Positions 11,009-23,099 of a DNA stretch of 64,000 nt are shown here, piece by piece (position 1 is the first letter of the stretch; each line of letters opens with the position of its first letter). Position numbers and translations under genes: made by a program. The DNA is taken from positions 1,056,187-1,120,186 of the forward strand of contig JAJEKV010000110.1 of assembly GCA_021234155.1 (NCBI GenBank), given 5' to 3'. The notes beneath the pieces are model-generated. The model was given only the letters and a program-made list of their open reading frames with translations. It did not search any database and was not told where the DNA came from. Source of the DNA: Isoetes taiwanensis. Lineage: Eukaryota > Streptophyta > Lycopodiopsida > Isoetales > Isoetaceae.

Positions 11009-11190
11009 GTTTTTGGGTTGCCCCTAAGGGGGCAAACCCTTGTTTATGTGGGGTTTGTGGCATATTCTAGGTATATGCCAGTGTATGCCCAGAATATGCC
11101 GATGACTGCAAAAAACCCATTATTGTCTGTAAATGCTAGGTCACTTGTGTTAGTCGGCAGCACTCTTGGAAACCGGATAACTGGTGGTGT
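11009..11190 (+). repeat. Dispersed repeat with GGGTTGCCCC hairpin, copy 1
   Basis: Begins TTTTTGGGTTGCCCCTAAGG and continues GGGCAAACCCTTGTTTATGT. Related copies lie at 58735-58870 and 63122-63255. The head folds as GGGTTGCCCC/GGGGCAAACCC. Copies 1 and 3 also share downstream words such as AACCCATT and GGATAACTG-like sequence. Confidence 0.7.
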
Positions 11191-11371
11191 TCTGGCGATG
11201 GTGGGTGCTGTAGCTCCAGCTTCTTCCTAGGCACAAAGACCGCTCAACAAGCTTCACTCCTGGGTTCTTGGGCTTTTCTATGCATGCGATGGATCATTAA
11301 AGCTTGGCATACAGGCTTCCAAAAGTGTCAGATAGGCAGCCCAAAGACGACTTCAAACATCTCCTTTGGTT

Positions 11372-11448
11372 GGCAGTGCTTTGGTTGATATGTATGCGAA
11401 ATGTGGATCACTTGGTGAGGCAAAAATGCACTTCTCGGCATTGAAGAT
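11372..11448 (+). pseudogene. PPR motif fragment inside hAT-like element
   Basis: The plus strand codes GSALVDMYAKCGSLGEAKMH, a PLS-class pentatricopeptide motif typical of plant organelle RNA-editing factors. The preceding frame (11340-11371) may add a few residues. The rest of the protein is absent. It lies 1 kb inside the left end of the transposon, so it is possible cargo. Confidence 0.75.
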
Positions 11449-11822
11449 GATAGTTGAAGTTATCTTTTCCGGTGCTTGGAAATCTATCTTTGCAAGGAAA
11501 ACTCTGGAATAGGTAAACAATACTGGAGCAGAAGCATTCAAATGCGTCGATTATGGAGCTTTAGTTTTCCAACAAGTTTTTGAGGTCATTGCAACTTCTG
11601 ATATATTATCCAGTGCCCACTGTCTAATTGAATGGGCAGAACATCAGAAATTTGCACACGATTGCATTGACATATCCCTGGTCATGCTTTCTGTGGCAAA
11701 CAATCAATATCAACAGGAATCCTTTAACCTCACATCAATATTTATTATACAGGTGGTTGTCCTACCGTAAACTCCGTTGTTATCTTCTCTGTATAGCTTT
11801 GTTATCATTAACATTACACAAA

Positions 11823-12192
11823 CCATTGCATCCAACACATTTAAATTAAAATCCCCCTGAAACCCCCTTTGGTTTGGGTGCATATTCACACGGGGGGTTA
11901 CGTAGGGCAGCGAGAGCCCAAAAAACTTACAATACATGTACAAAATTAACACCATTAAGTACATTGCCGCAAACCTTATAGTATTTCATAAACTTTAATA
12001 TACAGTATACTAAAACTTGTACAGCCATACCCCACAAACGAGGATCACTACGTATGGTCCAGATCAAGGAATAAAGGGTGTATATGCCCATCCGACAGCT
12101 CTCGGTGCCCGGAGTAACCCCCCGTGTGAATATGCACCCAAACCAAAGGGGGTTTCAGGGGGATTTTAATTTAAATGTGTTGGATGCAATGG
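11823..12192. mobile_element. Foldback element with perfect 78-bp inverted repeats
   Basis: Positions 11823-11900 and 12115-12192 are perfect reverse complements over 78 bp, separated by 214 bases. The left arm and spacer match 40496-40775, but the second arm is missing there. Perfect arm identity amid decayed DNA implies a recent or gene-converted inverted duplication. No coding sequence is present. Confidence 0.85.
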
Positions 12193-14359
12193 CTTTGGGG
12201 CACTAAGGATAGCATATTTGCATGTAGACTTAATTACTAAGAAGCTTGGTAAAAAAACAACCATAACACACATTTAACTAACATGATCATAATAATAATA
12301 TGACAAAACAAATCATATAACAATTATTAGGATCGTTTATTCCATGTATTATAGCGTTTAGTTCAACTTTTATTCCCAACCATTGATCTGGCGAATATTT
12401 TAGGTATTGTGCCAGATCAATGGCCATTAGAATTTCCAGAGAAAAAGTGCATCTCAATGTCAATGGTGTAGAATGAACCTATGGTTGCAGCGGAAAAAAA
12501 CAGGAAGCAACATGAAAAAAACCCAATGGTGCCAATAAATTTGCTCCAGCCAGTGCTGCGATAGTATAAGCTGGCAGACCATAGTATTCGAAGGGGAATA
12601 GCTACCGCAGGCATATCCGACTCCGGCAAATCCTTGCAACCACATGGAGGAAATGAAAACAAGCCATTTCATGCACAAGGAACGCCGCAATCCTTCGTTC
12701 TCCGCTGTTGGGTTTATGGGGAGATCCAGCCTGAATCAAAATCTGCACAATCTTAGCTAAAAATGGGTCTTTCCAGATCCCCAAGTGCGACAGGGAGGAG
12801 TCCAGCCTCTCAAATTCTACTTCCTGAGGCAAAATACAAGAAAATCATTCCAAATCTATGAGAAATGTATCTGGGAATTTGAAAATCTGGGGCAATCTGA
12901 GGTTCAGACGTGCTGCGGCAGCATCGAGTAAGATATGAATTTCCACCTGCGCCATCGCCATGGCTTGGCTTCACAACGAATATGGGATTTCAACCCACAA
13001 GCAAGCAAAGCTTGCTCCACCAAGCGCAAAGTCAAACTGGTCCGATTTATGGGTTCGCAGTGAAGGATTGCACAGGCCCAATTTAAACAGAGGTGAGCTC
13101 CTCATGTTCTGGCCCATTAAATGAAACACGTTTCTAATCAAGGGCGTCTAATCTGTACAACCGGCCTGATACCTCTCGCAAACAGACGGCCTCTACTGCT
13201 GCCTGGCCTCTGATCAGCCTAAAAGCATCCCAGCAGAATATCTGCATCACCTGAAGATCAAAATCCCTCCCTAACTTCCAGCCACGCAAAGATCTGGCAA
13301 GGCAAAGCTCTGTCGCCCAACTGGCCGCTAGTCTGTGTTCTGTTCTCAGGCAAGAACTTGCCCACAAATGCCTCGTGGGTTTCTAAACTTGGCATACAAT
13401 TCAGCCTTCGCAAAAACATCCACGAAAAAGAAGAGTTGCAAAGCACCCAAAATAGCATGAAACAGTGAAGCTGCTCTCACATGGCAAATTATACCCTTTT
13501 CAATACAATACGATACGGAAATCATAGGCCAAACCACTGCCTGAAAACCCTCCCCAACCCCAAAACGAAAATAGCATACTATATGGCTATGTAAGGGTTG
13601 AAGGCCTCCAGGAATCGAACCAGCCTGCATGTTTGCATGTTATGAACCAGAGAGACGTAGATCCTCTAACAATGCTTTATATAAGACAAACCATTAACAT
13701 TAACACAAACCATTAATATCATACAAGCACCTCTTATACACATATACAAATATTAAAAAAGTGTTCCGCAATGCTCCGCTTTAAGAACTTGAAAGGCAAA
13801 TAAGAACTTAAAACAAGAGCGTCAATCCTTTGAGAACTTGAACAACAAATAAAAACTTAAAACAAGAGCATCAACAAACATTGTGCTTGTTGGCAACAAA
13901 AAGCAAGATACTTGCTGCATAAGTGTTCAATCAAATCCATCAAGCATAACTTCCAGTAAGATAGAAGCCTTCAGTTGGAAATAAAAAATATGAGTTCTAC
14001 ACAACTTTCAGTAAGATAGAAGCTTTCAATTGCCACAAGAATGGTGGGAGTAAACTGGAGTCCGCCTACATAAGATGCATCATTTGACAAAGACCACTTT
14101 AACAGGATAATGTAATGTGCTAACAAATTCATTGTATCGATCAAATGGATTATCATCATCATCTAGCAAAGATTGTGCAGGCTGTATATGCAAGTGCTGC
14201 ACATATGTAGAATACAAGGTATCACAAAAGCTGCTAGATGCTTATGGCAAAAGAGATAGAATAGCAAATATATATAGTATTTCAGTAAATACCTGGACAC
14301 TTCAGCTTCTTAAGATAACACAGTTCCAACTTGAGGATGTTCCAACTTGAAGATTGTTA
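12193..14359. other. No gene recognised (hAT-like interior)
   Basis: Several minus-strand frames (12417-12832, 13134-13630) have protein-like composition but no motif I recognise. A tRNA B-box-like word GGTTCGATTCC occurs on the minus strand near 13615 without a foldable tRNA. The stretch 13760-13880 has a short imperfect repeat around AACTTAAAACAAGAGC. Confidence 0.4.
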
Positions 14360-14800
14360 GAATGAAGCCATAGTTTAGTCACATCTTTTAATCTTCCAAG
14401 CTCCGCTGGAATGGTTCCTGTTTGGTAGCTAAAAGGTGGTCTAGCAAGCAGGTCAAATTTGCTATGGAGTATGGAATTGAACCAGTAAAATTGTTATTCC
14501 AAGTGCAAATTCAATAAGCTGTTCATGCTTCCAATCTCAGCAGGAATGCTTCTATAAAGTAGGTTCATGCCAAGGCCTAGTTTTTTAACTTGTTATTATC
14601 CAAGTGCAAATTCAATAAGCTGCTCATGCTTCCAATCTCAGCAGGAATGCTTCCATAAAGTAGATTAGTGCCAAGGCCTAATTTTTGGATGGATTGAAGC
14701 TGGCCAATACATGGGTCAGGTTGAGTGCTTAAATCCCAGTAGGAAATCTCCAGGGCCTTTGCAAAATCATGCAGGGCATTCAACTCTGTGTATTAAGAGA
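14360..14800 (-). pseudogene. LRR receptor-kinase N-terminal fragment
   Basis: The minus-strand frame 14783-14577 reads ALHDFAKALEISYWDLSTQP DPC, as in the N-terminal cap of plant LRR receptor kinases. It then has leucine-rich repeats of type LGLGTNLLYGSIPAEIGSMS. A second, frameshifted LRR stretch follows to about 14360 (TGTIPAELGRL). A 95-bp unit is duplicated in tandem (14490-14586, 14591-14686). Stops and the missing kinase domain make it a pseudogene. It lies inside the hAT-like element, antisense to its PPR fragment. Confidence 0.75.
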
Positions 14801-15649
14801 TTGTGCTGTCAAGCCCATGCTCCATAATCATATCAAAAATACAGAAATGCCTGCTATGCATCCTATTCTTACTTCCAAGCCTTCTGATACATTTCCAAAA
14901 ACAAGTTGGGTATCAGATTTACTTGGCAAGCGCAGTCTACGTCATTCTGCCCCTGCCAAAAAAATAACTCAAATCTGTCCTTCAATTATTATGTTGAATA
15001 CATCTGTCAACACAGAGCCTATGAAGCTCACAGTACATGTCGACCAGATATGAAAATAGGTGAAGAAGGTTTTTGAATGCCATCTGATTGGCATATCCGG
15101 CAAAAGCAATCCACCTGGAACAATGCCTAATTTTTGCAAGATTGAGCAACTAGGTTACCATGCACTATGAAGACCTGCGAGGTCAAGCATGTGCCACAAT
15201 CGAAATTCCTATAGCCAACAAATTATACTCCTTACCTGAAGCAGATGAACAAATTTGAAGACCAACAGATTTCGAAATTTCGCAGATGAACTTGGGGCCT
15301 TGCAAGCCCCTTGCCTTAGATGTAACAAAAAAATCTTCTATTTGCAGTCCCGGAATCCCTCCGCTAAGGGCATCTGCCAAAGCATGATGCACTTCGACTT
15401 GGTGAATAACCCATCTTCTTGAACTTCGTCAGCAAAAAAGACGAGGATTACCTGGTCAGAGCAAACGGTTTCAAACAACAAATTTATTCCGAGAGCTTTT
15501 CTGTGACGGCAAATCTAATATCTAGCATGTTTCAACGGGTTAATCAGGGAAGCTGATTGATTTCCGAAATGATTCTGGAACTTACAACCGAGATCTCTTA
15601 CAGCAGAAACCATTATAACCCAGAGAACTAATTTTCGAGGAAATAGGAA
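14801..15649. other. No gene recognised
   Basis: Minus-strand frame 15183-15392 (ALADALSGGIPGLQIEDFF...) looks like real coding sequence but I cannot place it. Frames elsewhere are short. Confidence 0.35.
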
Positions 15650-15900
15650 CCCTAAAATGAGCTGCTCGAGCTTTGCATGTCGAGCAAAATAAAATGTAAT
15701 AGGAAAAGTAGAAAACAGAAAAATATATGATATGTGGGTCTAGACTATTGAAAATAGCCATCAAAATTAATTCAAGCGTATGCAAATACAATGCGCACTC
15801 TAGATGTACTAATTAGTATGCCTCGTGCAATACGTCCATGAAATCATATGAAAACCATGCCAAAAAACGTATAAAATCACAAAAAAACCCCCTGTTATAA
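15650..15900 (-). repeat. Dispersed repeat, inverted relative to 38370-38600
   Basis: The reverse complement shares in order ACAGGGGGTTT, ATATGATTT, TACTAATT.GTACATCTAG, AGTGCGCAT and ATTTTAGGGTT with 38370-38600. Identity overall is moderate. The family is unknown. Confidence 0.6.
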
Positions 15901-16240
15901 TGCTACATATAGATGGTTGGCGTCTTGGCTCAATGACAATTGACAGCTTAGCTAGGAATTGGTGGCTGCACATATGTCATCCTGCGTTTCATGTTTTTTG
16001 TCCATGCATCTTTCATGATGCATATCTGTTTGAAGAACAAACTGGCACTTCTAAGGCTTGCTACTGTTGCAACCAGTGTGATTCAGTTTGGCATTCAGTT
16101 TCATTCATACGTAGATTGGCATTCAGTTTGGTGCCTTTAGAACATTCATTTAAAAATGCCACTTTTTCTTTTATCTGACTACATCTGTCAACATTGTCAA
16201 TTGTTCATGGGGTTATAAGACATGCAACAAGTATCATTTC
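15901..16240. other. No gene recognised
   Basis: An open frame at 15900-16178 (Cys/His/Trp-rich) has no recognisable domain. It lies directly upstream of the HSP90 fragment. A short repeat GGCATTCAGTTT... occurs near 16090-16130. Confidence 0.35.
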
Positions 16241-16360
16241 TTGGGTGGATCATTCACTGCAACTCGTGACACTAGGGTATTCATCATTAAGGGCGTTGTG
16301 GATTCAGAAGATCTGCCATTGAACATTTCAAGAAACATGTTGCAGCAGAATAACATTCTG
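16241..16360 (+). pseudogene. HSP90 fragment with large internal deletion
   Basis: The frame codes LGGSFTATRDTR followed at once by VFIIKGVVDSEDLPLNISRN and MLQQNNIL. GGSFTVTRD comes from the N-terminal ATPase domain of HSP90; KG.VDSEDLPLNISRE.LQQ is a signature of its middle domain, about 200 residues later. The intervening part and the usual MDDCEELIPEYLSF segment are gone, yet the frame stays open. The sequence then passes into accA-like sequence. It cannot be a working chaperone. Confidence 0.85.
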
Positions 16361-17320
16361 AACCATGTCCTCAATATGACTGATAAGGCATGCATTGTTT
16401 CCCTTTGAATCAGCTCTTATTATAATGTGCCCCATGTTGGCTCAACTCTGCGGGGATATCATGACCCTGACTATGGTCATGAGGACCGAAAATGATGGAT
16501 GGCATGAGTTTCATGTTTATTGGGCAGCAAAAGGGAAGGAACACAAGAAGATTTATGGTAAATTTACAATGCCTACACCTAATGGGTAGGGCCTCTTTAG
16601 TATTTGATTCCTTATCTATATTGTTTAACATGTCTTGAGATCTTACTGTGCATTTGTATTTTGAAGGTATCGCAAGGCACTGAGAATGACGAGGCATGCT
16701 GAGCAGCATGGATTTCCTTACATTTGATAATACTCCTGTTGCATATGCAGGAATTGAAGCCGAAGAATGTGGTCAGGTACAGTACATATGACGATACGAC
16801 TTGGCAATCAATGTTTTTTTACTTCATATTTTCTCCAGGGTGAGGCGAATGCTGCCAATCTGCGACAAAGGTTTGGATTGAAGGTTCCAATTATCTCGAC
16901 TGTCATTGGTGAAAATGGCTCTGGAGACGCACTTGCAATTGGATGTGTGAACAAGATGCTAATCCTTGAAAATGCTGTGTACTCATTCTGCGTATATGGT
17001 TGTTGAGAACTCTCTTTTATTCCAATAATTGCTAATATCTTACTGCCCGACATGCATTTATGGAAGTGATCTATGCGTTACATTTATGATGTATTCCTAA
17101 AGATTGTTCTTCATCTTCCTCTATATATTTTTCTTAGAGTAGTTTTAATTAGTATTACTGGTATTATTGCTTAGCCTTTGGTATACACAGCTAGCTATGC
17201 TATGTATATATATTTTCTGCCACTGAACATTGGCAGTTTTCTTTACATGCAGCCCTGATGCTTGTGCAGCTATCCTTTGGAGAACAGCTAATGATTCACC
17301 ACCTCAGATTAGACCATGTT
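16361..17320 (+). pseudogene. Acetyl-CoA carboxylase carboxyltransferase alpha pseudogene
   Basis: Exon-like blocks match plastid-type accA (CAC3) in order. At 16361-16585 are NHVLNMTDK and L.GD...MPTPNG, frameshifted near 16460. At 16667-16776 are YRKALRM..AEQHGFP and FDNTPVAYA..EAEECGQ, with a frame change between them. At 16839-16991 is [20 protein letters not shown], then [17 protein letters not shown]. At 17253-17320 is SPDACAAILWRTAND. Introns with GT-AG ends remain, so it derives from genomic DNA, not from a retrocopy. The glycine-rich GEGGSGGAL motif has become GENGSGDAL, and the last junction is out of frame. The parent enzyme supplies malonyl-CoA for plastid fatty-acid synthesis. 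The 5' half is replaced by HSP90 sequence. Confidence 0.85.
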
Positions 17321-17526
17321 AATAAACGGCCGCGGCAAAGATGGCAATTTTCATTGTAGATGCCTTGCTCAAGTGCCATCGCCAACAAGAAATGCGTATC
17401 TAACCAGAAAGATATAAGCTTAGAGACGCTGCAAAATACTCTCTGAACGTTCTATAAACAACCCACTTTTGATATGAATAATGGTTCTGTTCAGATTTGT
17501 AGACCAACTATGTTGTTGTTCTACAA
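17321..17526. other. No gene recognised
   Basis: Sequence between the accA relic and the CAA microsatellite; no motif seen. Confidence 0.4.
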
Positions 17527-17714
<188 letters not shown>

Positions 17715-18427
17715 TGTTCATGCAGCTTATTGTTACACATAATATCTCCTCTGTACTAAAATTATCTGTACATATTCTATAATAGAAGATAAGCAAGATT
17801 TATTCAGCTGTTCTACACATGAACTACGCACTCTGATAATGTGAGGTCGTTTTTGTGGTAAAAATTCATTCTTGGTCTCCTTTATTACTTCTCTCCTTGC
17901 ATTATTATTGTTCTTTATTTCTGATACCCCTCTTGATCTGTTCCAATTCTACTACCATAATTATTGCCCTAATGCTTGGGGGATGTTGTTTAATTGTTTG
18001 CAATTGACAAGAAGCTGCAATCAGAATAGACTGTTGCTAAGATGACAAATAAATTCTCCTTTGTAGCATTTTAAAAGTACCAAGTGTGTGTTTTATTAAA
18101 GATACAAGAGGCGATTATTGAACATTTTGATTCTTGTGATACGATGCACAATATCCTGAAGTACGTTCAAATGTTTTCTGTGGTAGCTTCTGGAGTTTAC
18201 ATGTGAATGTTTGTTGTGAAAAGTTGAGGTGACATGGAGATGTTGAGTGTTCCCATAAAGTCACGTGAAATTCTTCTTGATCTTTTGCATTATAAATGGC
18301 ACCTATATATACAAGTCTTTGCTATTTGACGCGTTTGTTTTAGTCATTGCACTTAATTGTCAGATTCCTATAAAATCGAATCTATTAATTTAAATCGCAA
18401 GGATCACGCAATCCCCTTGCAAGTGGG
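17715..18427. other. No gene recognised
   Basis: AT-rich DNA within the hAT-like element; no repeats or coding motifs identified. Confidence 0.4.
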
Positions 18428-18474
18428 TTTTTTTTTTTCTTTTTTTGGGTTTTTTTTTTTTTTTTTTTTTTTTG
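18428..18474 (+). repeat. Homopolymer T tracts
   Basis: Runs of T broken by C and GGG. On the minus strand this could be a retroposon A-tail; no body was identified. Confidence 0.7.
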
Positions 18475-19641
18475 GGGGTCAACTCTTATTCAAATACATC
18501 ATGGAACCATTGTGAACTATAACATTGGCCTTTGCTTTCTAAAGAGTAACAAGGGGTTATTGCATAACCTATAGATATGATTGATATCACATTCTAATCA
18601 ATCATTAAACGTTCATTCGCACAACATCACATTTGCCTAGAAATTATGCCCATTTAAAGCCCAAAGAACGTTGGGCACTTTTTCTAGTGTCTTACATAAT
18701 GTTAGAACTTGCATGTAACATAATGCAACAGAAATGCAACACTGAGCAACACAATGCCATAGCATAATTTGCTATTATCAACCTCCACATAATTTTACTT
18801 GTTGGCCTTCATTAACAGCATGTTCTTCATTTGGACTTTCCAGATTCAAGGCAAGATGATATCAAAAAAAGTTGCAAAGTCAGGTAGTCATCATAGAGTT
18901 GAATGGACTAAAAACCGACTTGTTGCTCTATCTACAGTGCAGATGCTTGAAAGATTGAGGCTCTTAGATTTTAGCCCAGCAAAAGTCCTGCCAATTTATG
19001 CATAGTGCTTTTGTAACCAAGAATGTAGCCATATGATGTGTTTTAACATCACAATGATGCATACTGATACCAAATGCATTTGTAGATTCAGGAACTAAGT
19101 ATTTGACAGACTACAAAGACTTGTTTATTTGAGTCAGTCCAGCTATCTACAAAATGTAGATTGGGGTGCTAAAGTTTCCTGCAATTCTAGCCTATCACCG
19201 TGCTGCTACTTCAAAATTTTGCGTTATCTTCAATTTTCACATTGACGGTCCAGGAAAATACAATATAGCGACTTCCTCTTTGAATCGAGTTCCAGTGAGA
19301 CGAAAGAGGGGCAAGTCGTGGAAACCGACTCTAAAAAGCTTGAGCCGTTTTCAGTAAATGTTGCCGAGATTTGGAGGTATCCATGAGACAGAAGGGCTAG
19401 GTGCAGAAACTCTGGTTGCATTTATTGGTTGCCTGTACGTCAAGAGAAGAATAAAAGGATCTAGTTTGAGGATTTTGAGAGCAAACATCATTCCAAAATT
19501 ACTAATAGTCAAATGTAAGGAAAATGTCTAATATTCTTTTGTTTTGGCTTTCCTTCACAAATGTCTAGATAGGAATTACTTGCTTGTATGTTGAAGCCCA
19601 ATCAAATGTGTATCTAGATGATTACAGGATTCTATCTTATT
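18475..19641. other. No gene recognised
   Basis: Two short plus-strand frames (18799-19005, 19166-19357) have basic, protein-like composition but no known motif. Confidence 0.35.
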
Positions 19642-20195
19642 CTTTTTTTTTTATTGAAGTCGGTATATTTATGTTAAAAGAAGTATAAAGGTACAAAAAA
19701 AGAACTTTTTACAGGGAAGTTTAACCCGAGAATAGATAGGAGGGTGAGGACACCTCCTAGCTATTATATGACACAAAAATTGTAGTACTTATAACAAAAT
19801 TAGATAGAAATATGTCTATTAAAAGTTCAGGGTGAGATATTTCTGACTGATCCATCGGATACTAATTTCCTTTTTTAGTAACAGGATCTGAGGTTCCAAT
19901 TAGTGATCTTCCTCCCTTTCCCCTTAACAGAGATGCTCGTGGTACGTAATCACGATCCATAAGACTCGCTCGCCATATTATATCTTCCCTTAGCATCTTT
20001 GGGCTCGTGATATTGAAGCTCTCCTGATATCCATGTTCTGATCACAACAGCAATCGCATGTACAAGGTTCTTCGTGCCCGAGAACATTTGGTGATGCGAA
20101 AACTCTGGTCCATTCTTTGTTTGCCTCCAGCCTGATCTTCTTCCATTTGATTCTTCTCATCAGCATAAACATTTTACCTGTAAATAAAAGACCCA

Positions 20196-20699
20196 TTAGT
20201 TTGATAATCCTTCGAGAATCCAGTCAACATCATATTTAATTTGTCTAATTACTCCCTCCGGGTGGATGATATCATAGTTAAACACAAATTCATTTCTCCC
20301 CTTCCAGATCCTCCAAAGGAGGATATAAATCCTCCAGTCAGTTGGGTTGTTCGGAAGGAAGAAATCCAGATAGCCGAGAGAGGATAGATCATATCCCAGG
20401 TATTCGGAGGCCAGCTCCAAAATCCACTCAGCCCAGATGCATGTTCTGAATAAATGATTTTCATCTTCCCTATTTGCCATGCATCTGATGCAGATGTCCG
20501 ACCCCGCCATGTGAAGTTTATGCCTCTTCATGTTTGTGGCCAGAGCCTTATGCCATAGCTGCCACATAAAAGACTTGATTTTTGGGAAAATCGGAATTTT
20601 GGACCACATGAAATTGAGGTTCCTTCTACATCCTGTGCGGATCGGTTTGCCACTTTCGTGGATGGTAATCTCCGATTCCTCATCAAAACCCGTATGCAC
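20196..20699 (-). pseudogene. LINE ORF2 C-terminal zinc-binding (zf-RVT) part
   Basis: Contains KIPIFPKIKSFMWQLWHKAL followed by LHMAGSDICIRCMANREDEN and HLFRTC..AEWI. This is the W..K...F.W....ALPT....C..C....E...HLF..C pattern of the zf-RVT domain at the end of plant L1 ORF2. The C..C...H...C ligands are preserved. It is out of frame with the reverse transcriptase upstream. Confidence 0.85.
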
Positions 20700-21023
20700 T
20701 CCTAACGTTGAAAGTCAACAAACCATTTGTGATTCCAATGTATGCCATCCATGGACCAGATACCATAAGTCAGCGTGGTGCAAATATTATTATACAAAAA
20801 CTTGCAGTCCTCTCCTTCTTCAGCCAAGAGAGAGCTCTCAAAGGGAATCATGCCCTGGTCGTTAAACATGTTATGCACATAAATAATACCTTTAGAGCAC
20901 CATTTCTTGACTGGTGCGGGAAGTGACAAAGCCAAACACAAGCTTTCATCATTAGTGATCAGAGCAGGATTCCAGAATATAGTTTGATCCATAGACAGGC
21001 CTTCTTTCCACTTATACATATTT

Positions 21024-22709
21024 CTAACCTGCATCCATGCCCTGATCCATTTCTTCAGAATGCCGAGGAGTAGAGTTAGGAATGGTGAAGGGGAAATAAA
21101 TAGAGTGTGGGAGATGCATTTTGATATTTCTCCATCCAAAAGGATGACACTTGTTAATGTAGTGCTGAATAATAATAGAAATAGGATGATTGATGAGCCC
21201 ATAAGCAGCTTTAAAAAAATATTTGGCCGTAAGTGCAATCCCTTGCTTCTCTATATTGATAACTCCTAAACCACCATCCTTCTTTTTCTTACAGCATTCT
21301 TCCATGGATACAGGTGTCCAACACCTTTTATTCTGACCTGAGGCAATGAATCTCCCAATTATACCCTGGAGCCTTGAAGAGACCTTCTTGGGAGCAAGAA
21401 TAACAGAAGATTGATAAACATGTGAAGAAGCAATGACAAAATTAGCTATGATGGCCCTTCCATTTTTAGACAGATACTTCGAATTAAGGCTATCGACCTT
21501 TTTCTGAAATTTCTCGATAATCCCCTCCCAAATATCTGAGGGACTACTTTTAATAGCAAAGGGAATTCCAAGAATCTTGGACTTTAAGGTGGGGGGATCA
21601 TACTTACAGTCCAGGAGGGCAGCTGTTTGCCCTCCTTTTACCTGATCTCTTGCCATCACCCTTGATTTAGTTCGATTGATCTTGCAACCTGATGCTGCTC
21701 CAAACTGGTCCAGGATAGCCTGAGTATTGATGATCGAGTTTTCCTCCATGGAAACCATGAGAAATGTATCTTCTGCAAAATGCCCATTAAGGATTTGATC
21801 CATAATATTATTGCTGGGTAGGGAAAGCCCTTGGATCATATTAGTATTCTTGGCCTCCTCAAGTTACGCTATCGCGAGCCTCCATCACAATTAGAAACAA
21901 GAAAGGGGGCGATTGGACAGCCTTGTTTTACCCCCTTCTCGTGGGGAAAAAGGGCTGCACTCCCCCATTAATTAGGACAGAGGAACGAGAGTTATTCAAA
22001 ATAGCATAAAAATATTTATTACCTCCTCGAGGAGAAGCCAAGAAACCGCAGAACACCTTTGGAGCGTAAAGTTCCAGCTCACCATATCAAAAGCCTTTGT
22101 GATGTCTAGCTTGATGAGAGCAATGTCTTGACCAGAGTCTTTTGCCCAATTCAAACCTAGAATGGCTGTAACTACATTATCTAAAATATATCTGTCCTTC
22201 AAGTAGGCCGACTGAGAAGAACTAATAATTTTCTCAAGGACAGGCTTGAGCCTAGCAGCAATGGTCCCTGAAATAATTTTGTAGATCACATTGGAAAGAG
22301 AGATCGGTCTATAGTCAGAGAAATTGCTAGGCATATCAATTTTGGGGATGAGAGCAATAAGGCTAGTATTTATCCTAGCATCAAGACATTTCTGCATTTT
22401 GAATTCATTAGCTAAGCTCGTGATGCTATCCCCCAGAATGGGCCAAGCTTTCTTGAAGAATTCTGCTGGTAGGCCATCTGGCCCGGGCGTTTTCCCATTC
22501 TCCATATCTTTAACCGTTTGGTATAGCTCATTGTTACTAAAGATCTTCTCCAAATCCCTGTTGTGCTCATTGCTAACCTTAGCCTGTAGATTTATAAAAT
22601 TATTCATAATATCAGGCTGGCTGTCATGGTTAGTTCCCATAATGTTGGTGAAGTGCATGGTTGCAGCCCTCTTGATGTCCTCTTCCTTGGTTATATAATC
22701 ATCATCCAC
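21024..22709 (-). pseudogene. LINE ORF2 reverse transcriptase, broken
   Basis: The first frame (22709-21996) has GKTPGPDGLPAEFFK, INTSLIALIPK, YRPISLSNVIYKII and LIKLDITKAFDMVSW. These are classic non-LTR reverse-transcriptase blocks. After a frameshift near 22030 the strand reads GVKQGCPIAPFLF. The frame 21839-21024 then carries GHFAEDTFLMV and LGIPFA.KSS. The catalytic F.DD box is FAED, with one aspartate changed to glutamate. The shift and stops would abolish the protein; the motif change alone would probably inactivate it. Confidence 0.9.
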
Positions 22710-23099
22710 CAGGACTTCAAAGATGTGATTCTTCTTAGCCCTACCTTTAGCTTTGATAAAGAAAAATTTTGAGTTACATCTCTCATCCTCTTTGATCTCC
22801 TTGATTTTGGACTTAAGCTTCCAACCTCTAGCAATTCTTATCTCCTCTTTTTCTATTTCCTTTCTCGATTTGATCCTCTTGGTCCCCTGGAAGCATGAGG
22901 AAGGGTTTCTCTAAGATTCCTAAGGTGAGCCATTTTTCTGGTGATGAATCTCTTTCCCCATTCCTTTAGCCAATTCTTGATGGCTTTTGATACCTGACCC
23001 ACCAATCCATCCAGCCGAACTACCCAAATGGGTTTGGGATATCTATCTATCACATCTTGTAACTTAGCCATAAAGTCATTGTGATCAAGCGAGTTATAT

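Noticed and set aside
13600-13700. Possible tRNA on the minus strand (GGTTCGATTCC and a CAT anticodon-like loop)
   Set aside because: The T-stem has two mismatches and no acceptor or D stem can be drawn; a chance B-box or old SINE trace.
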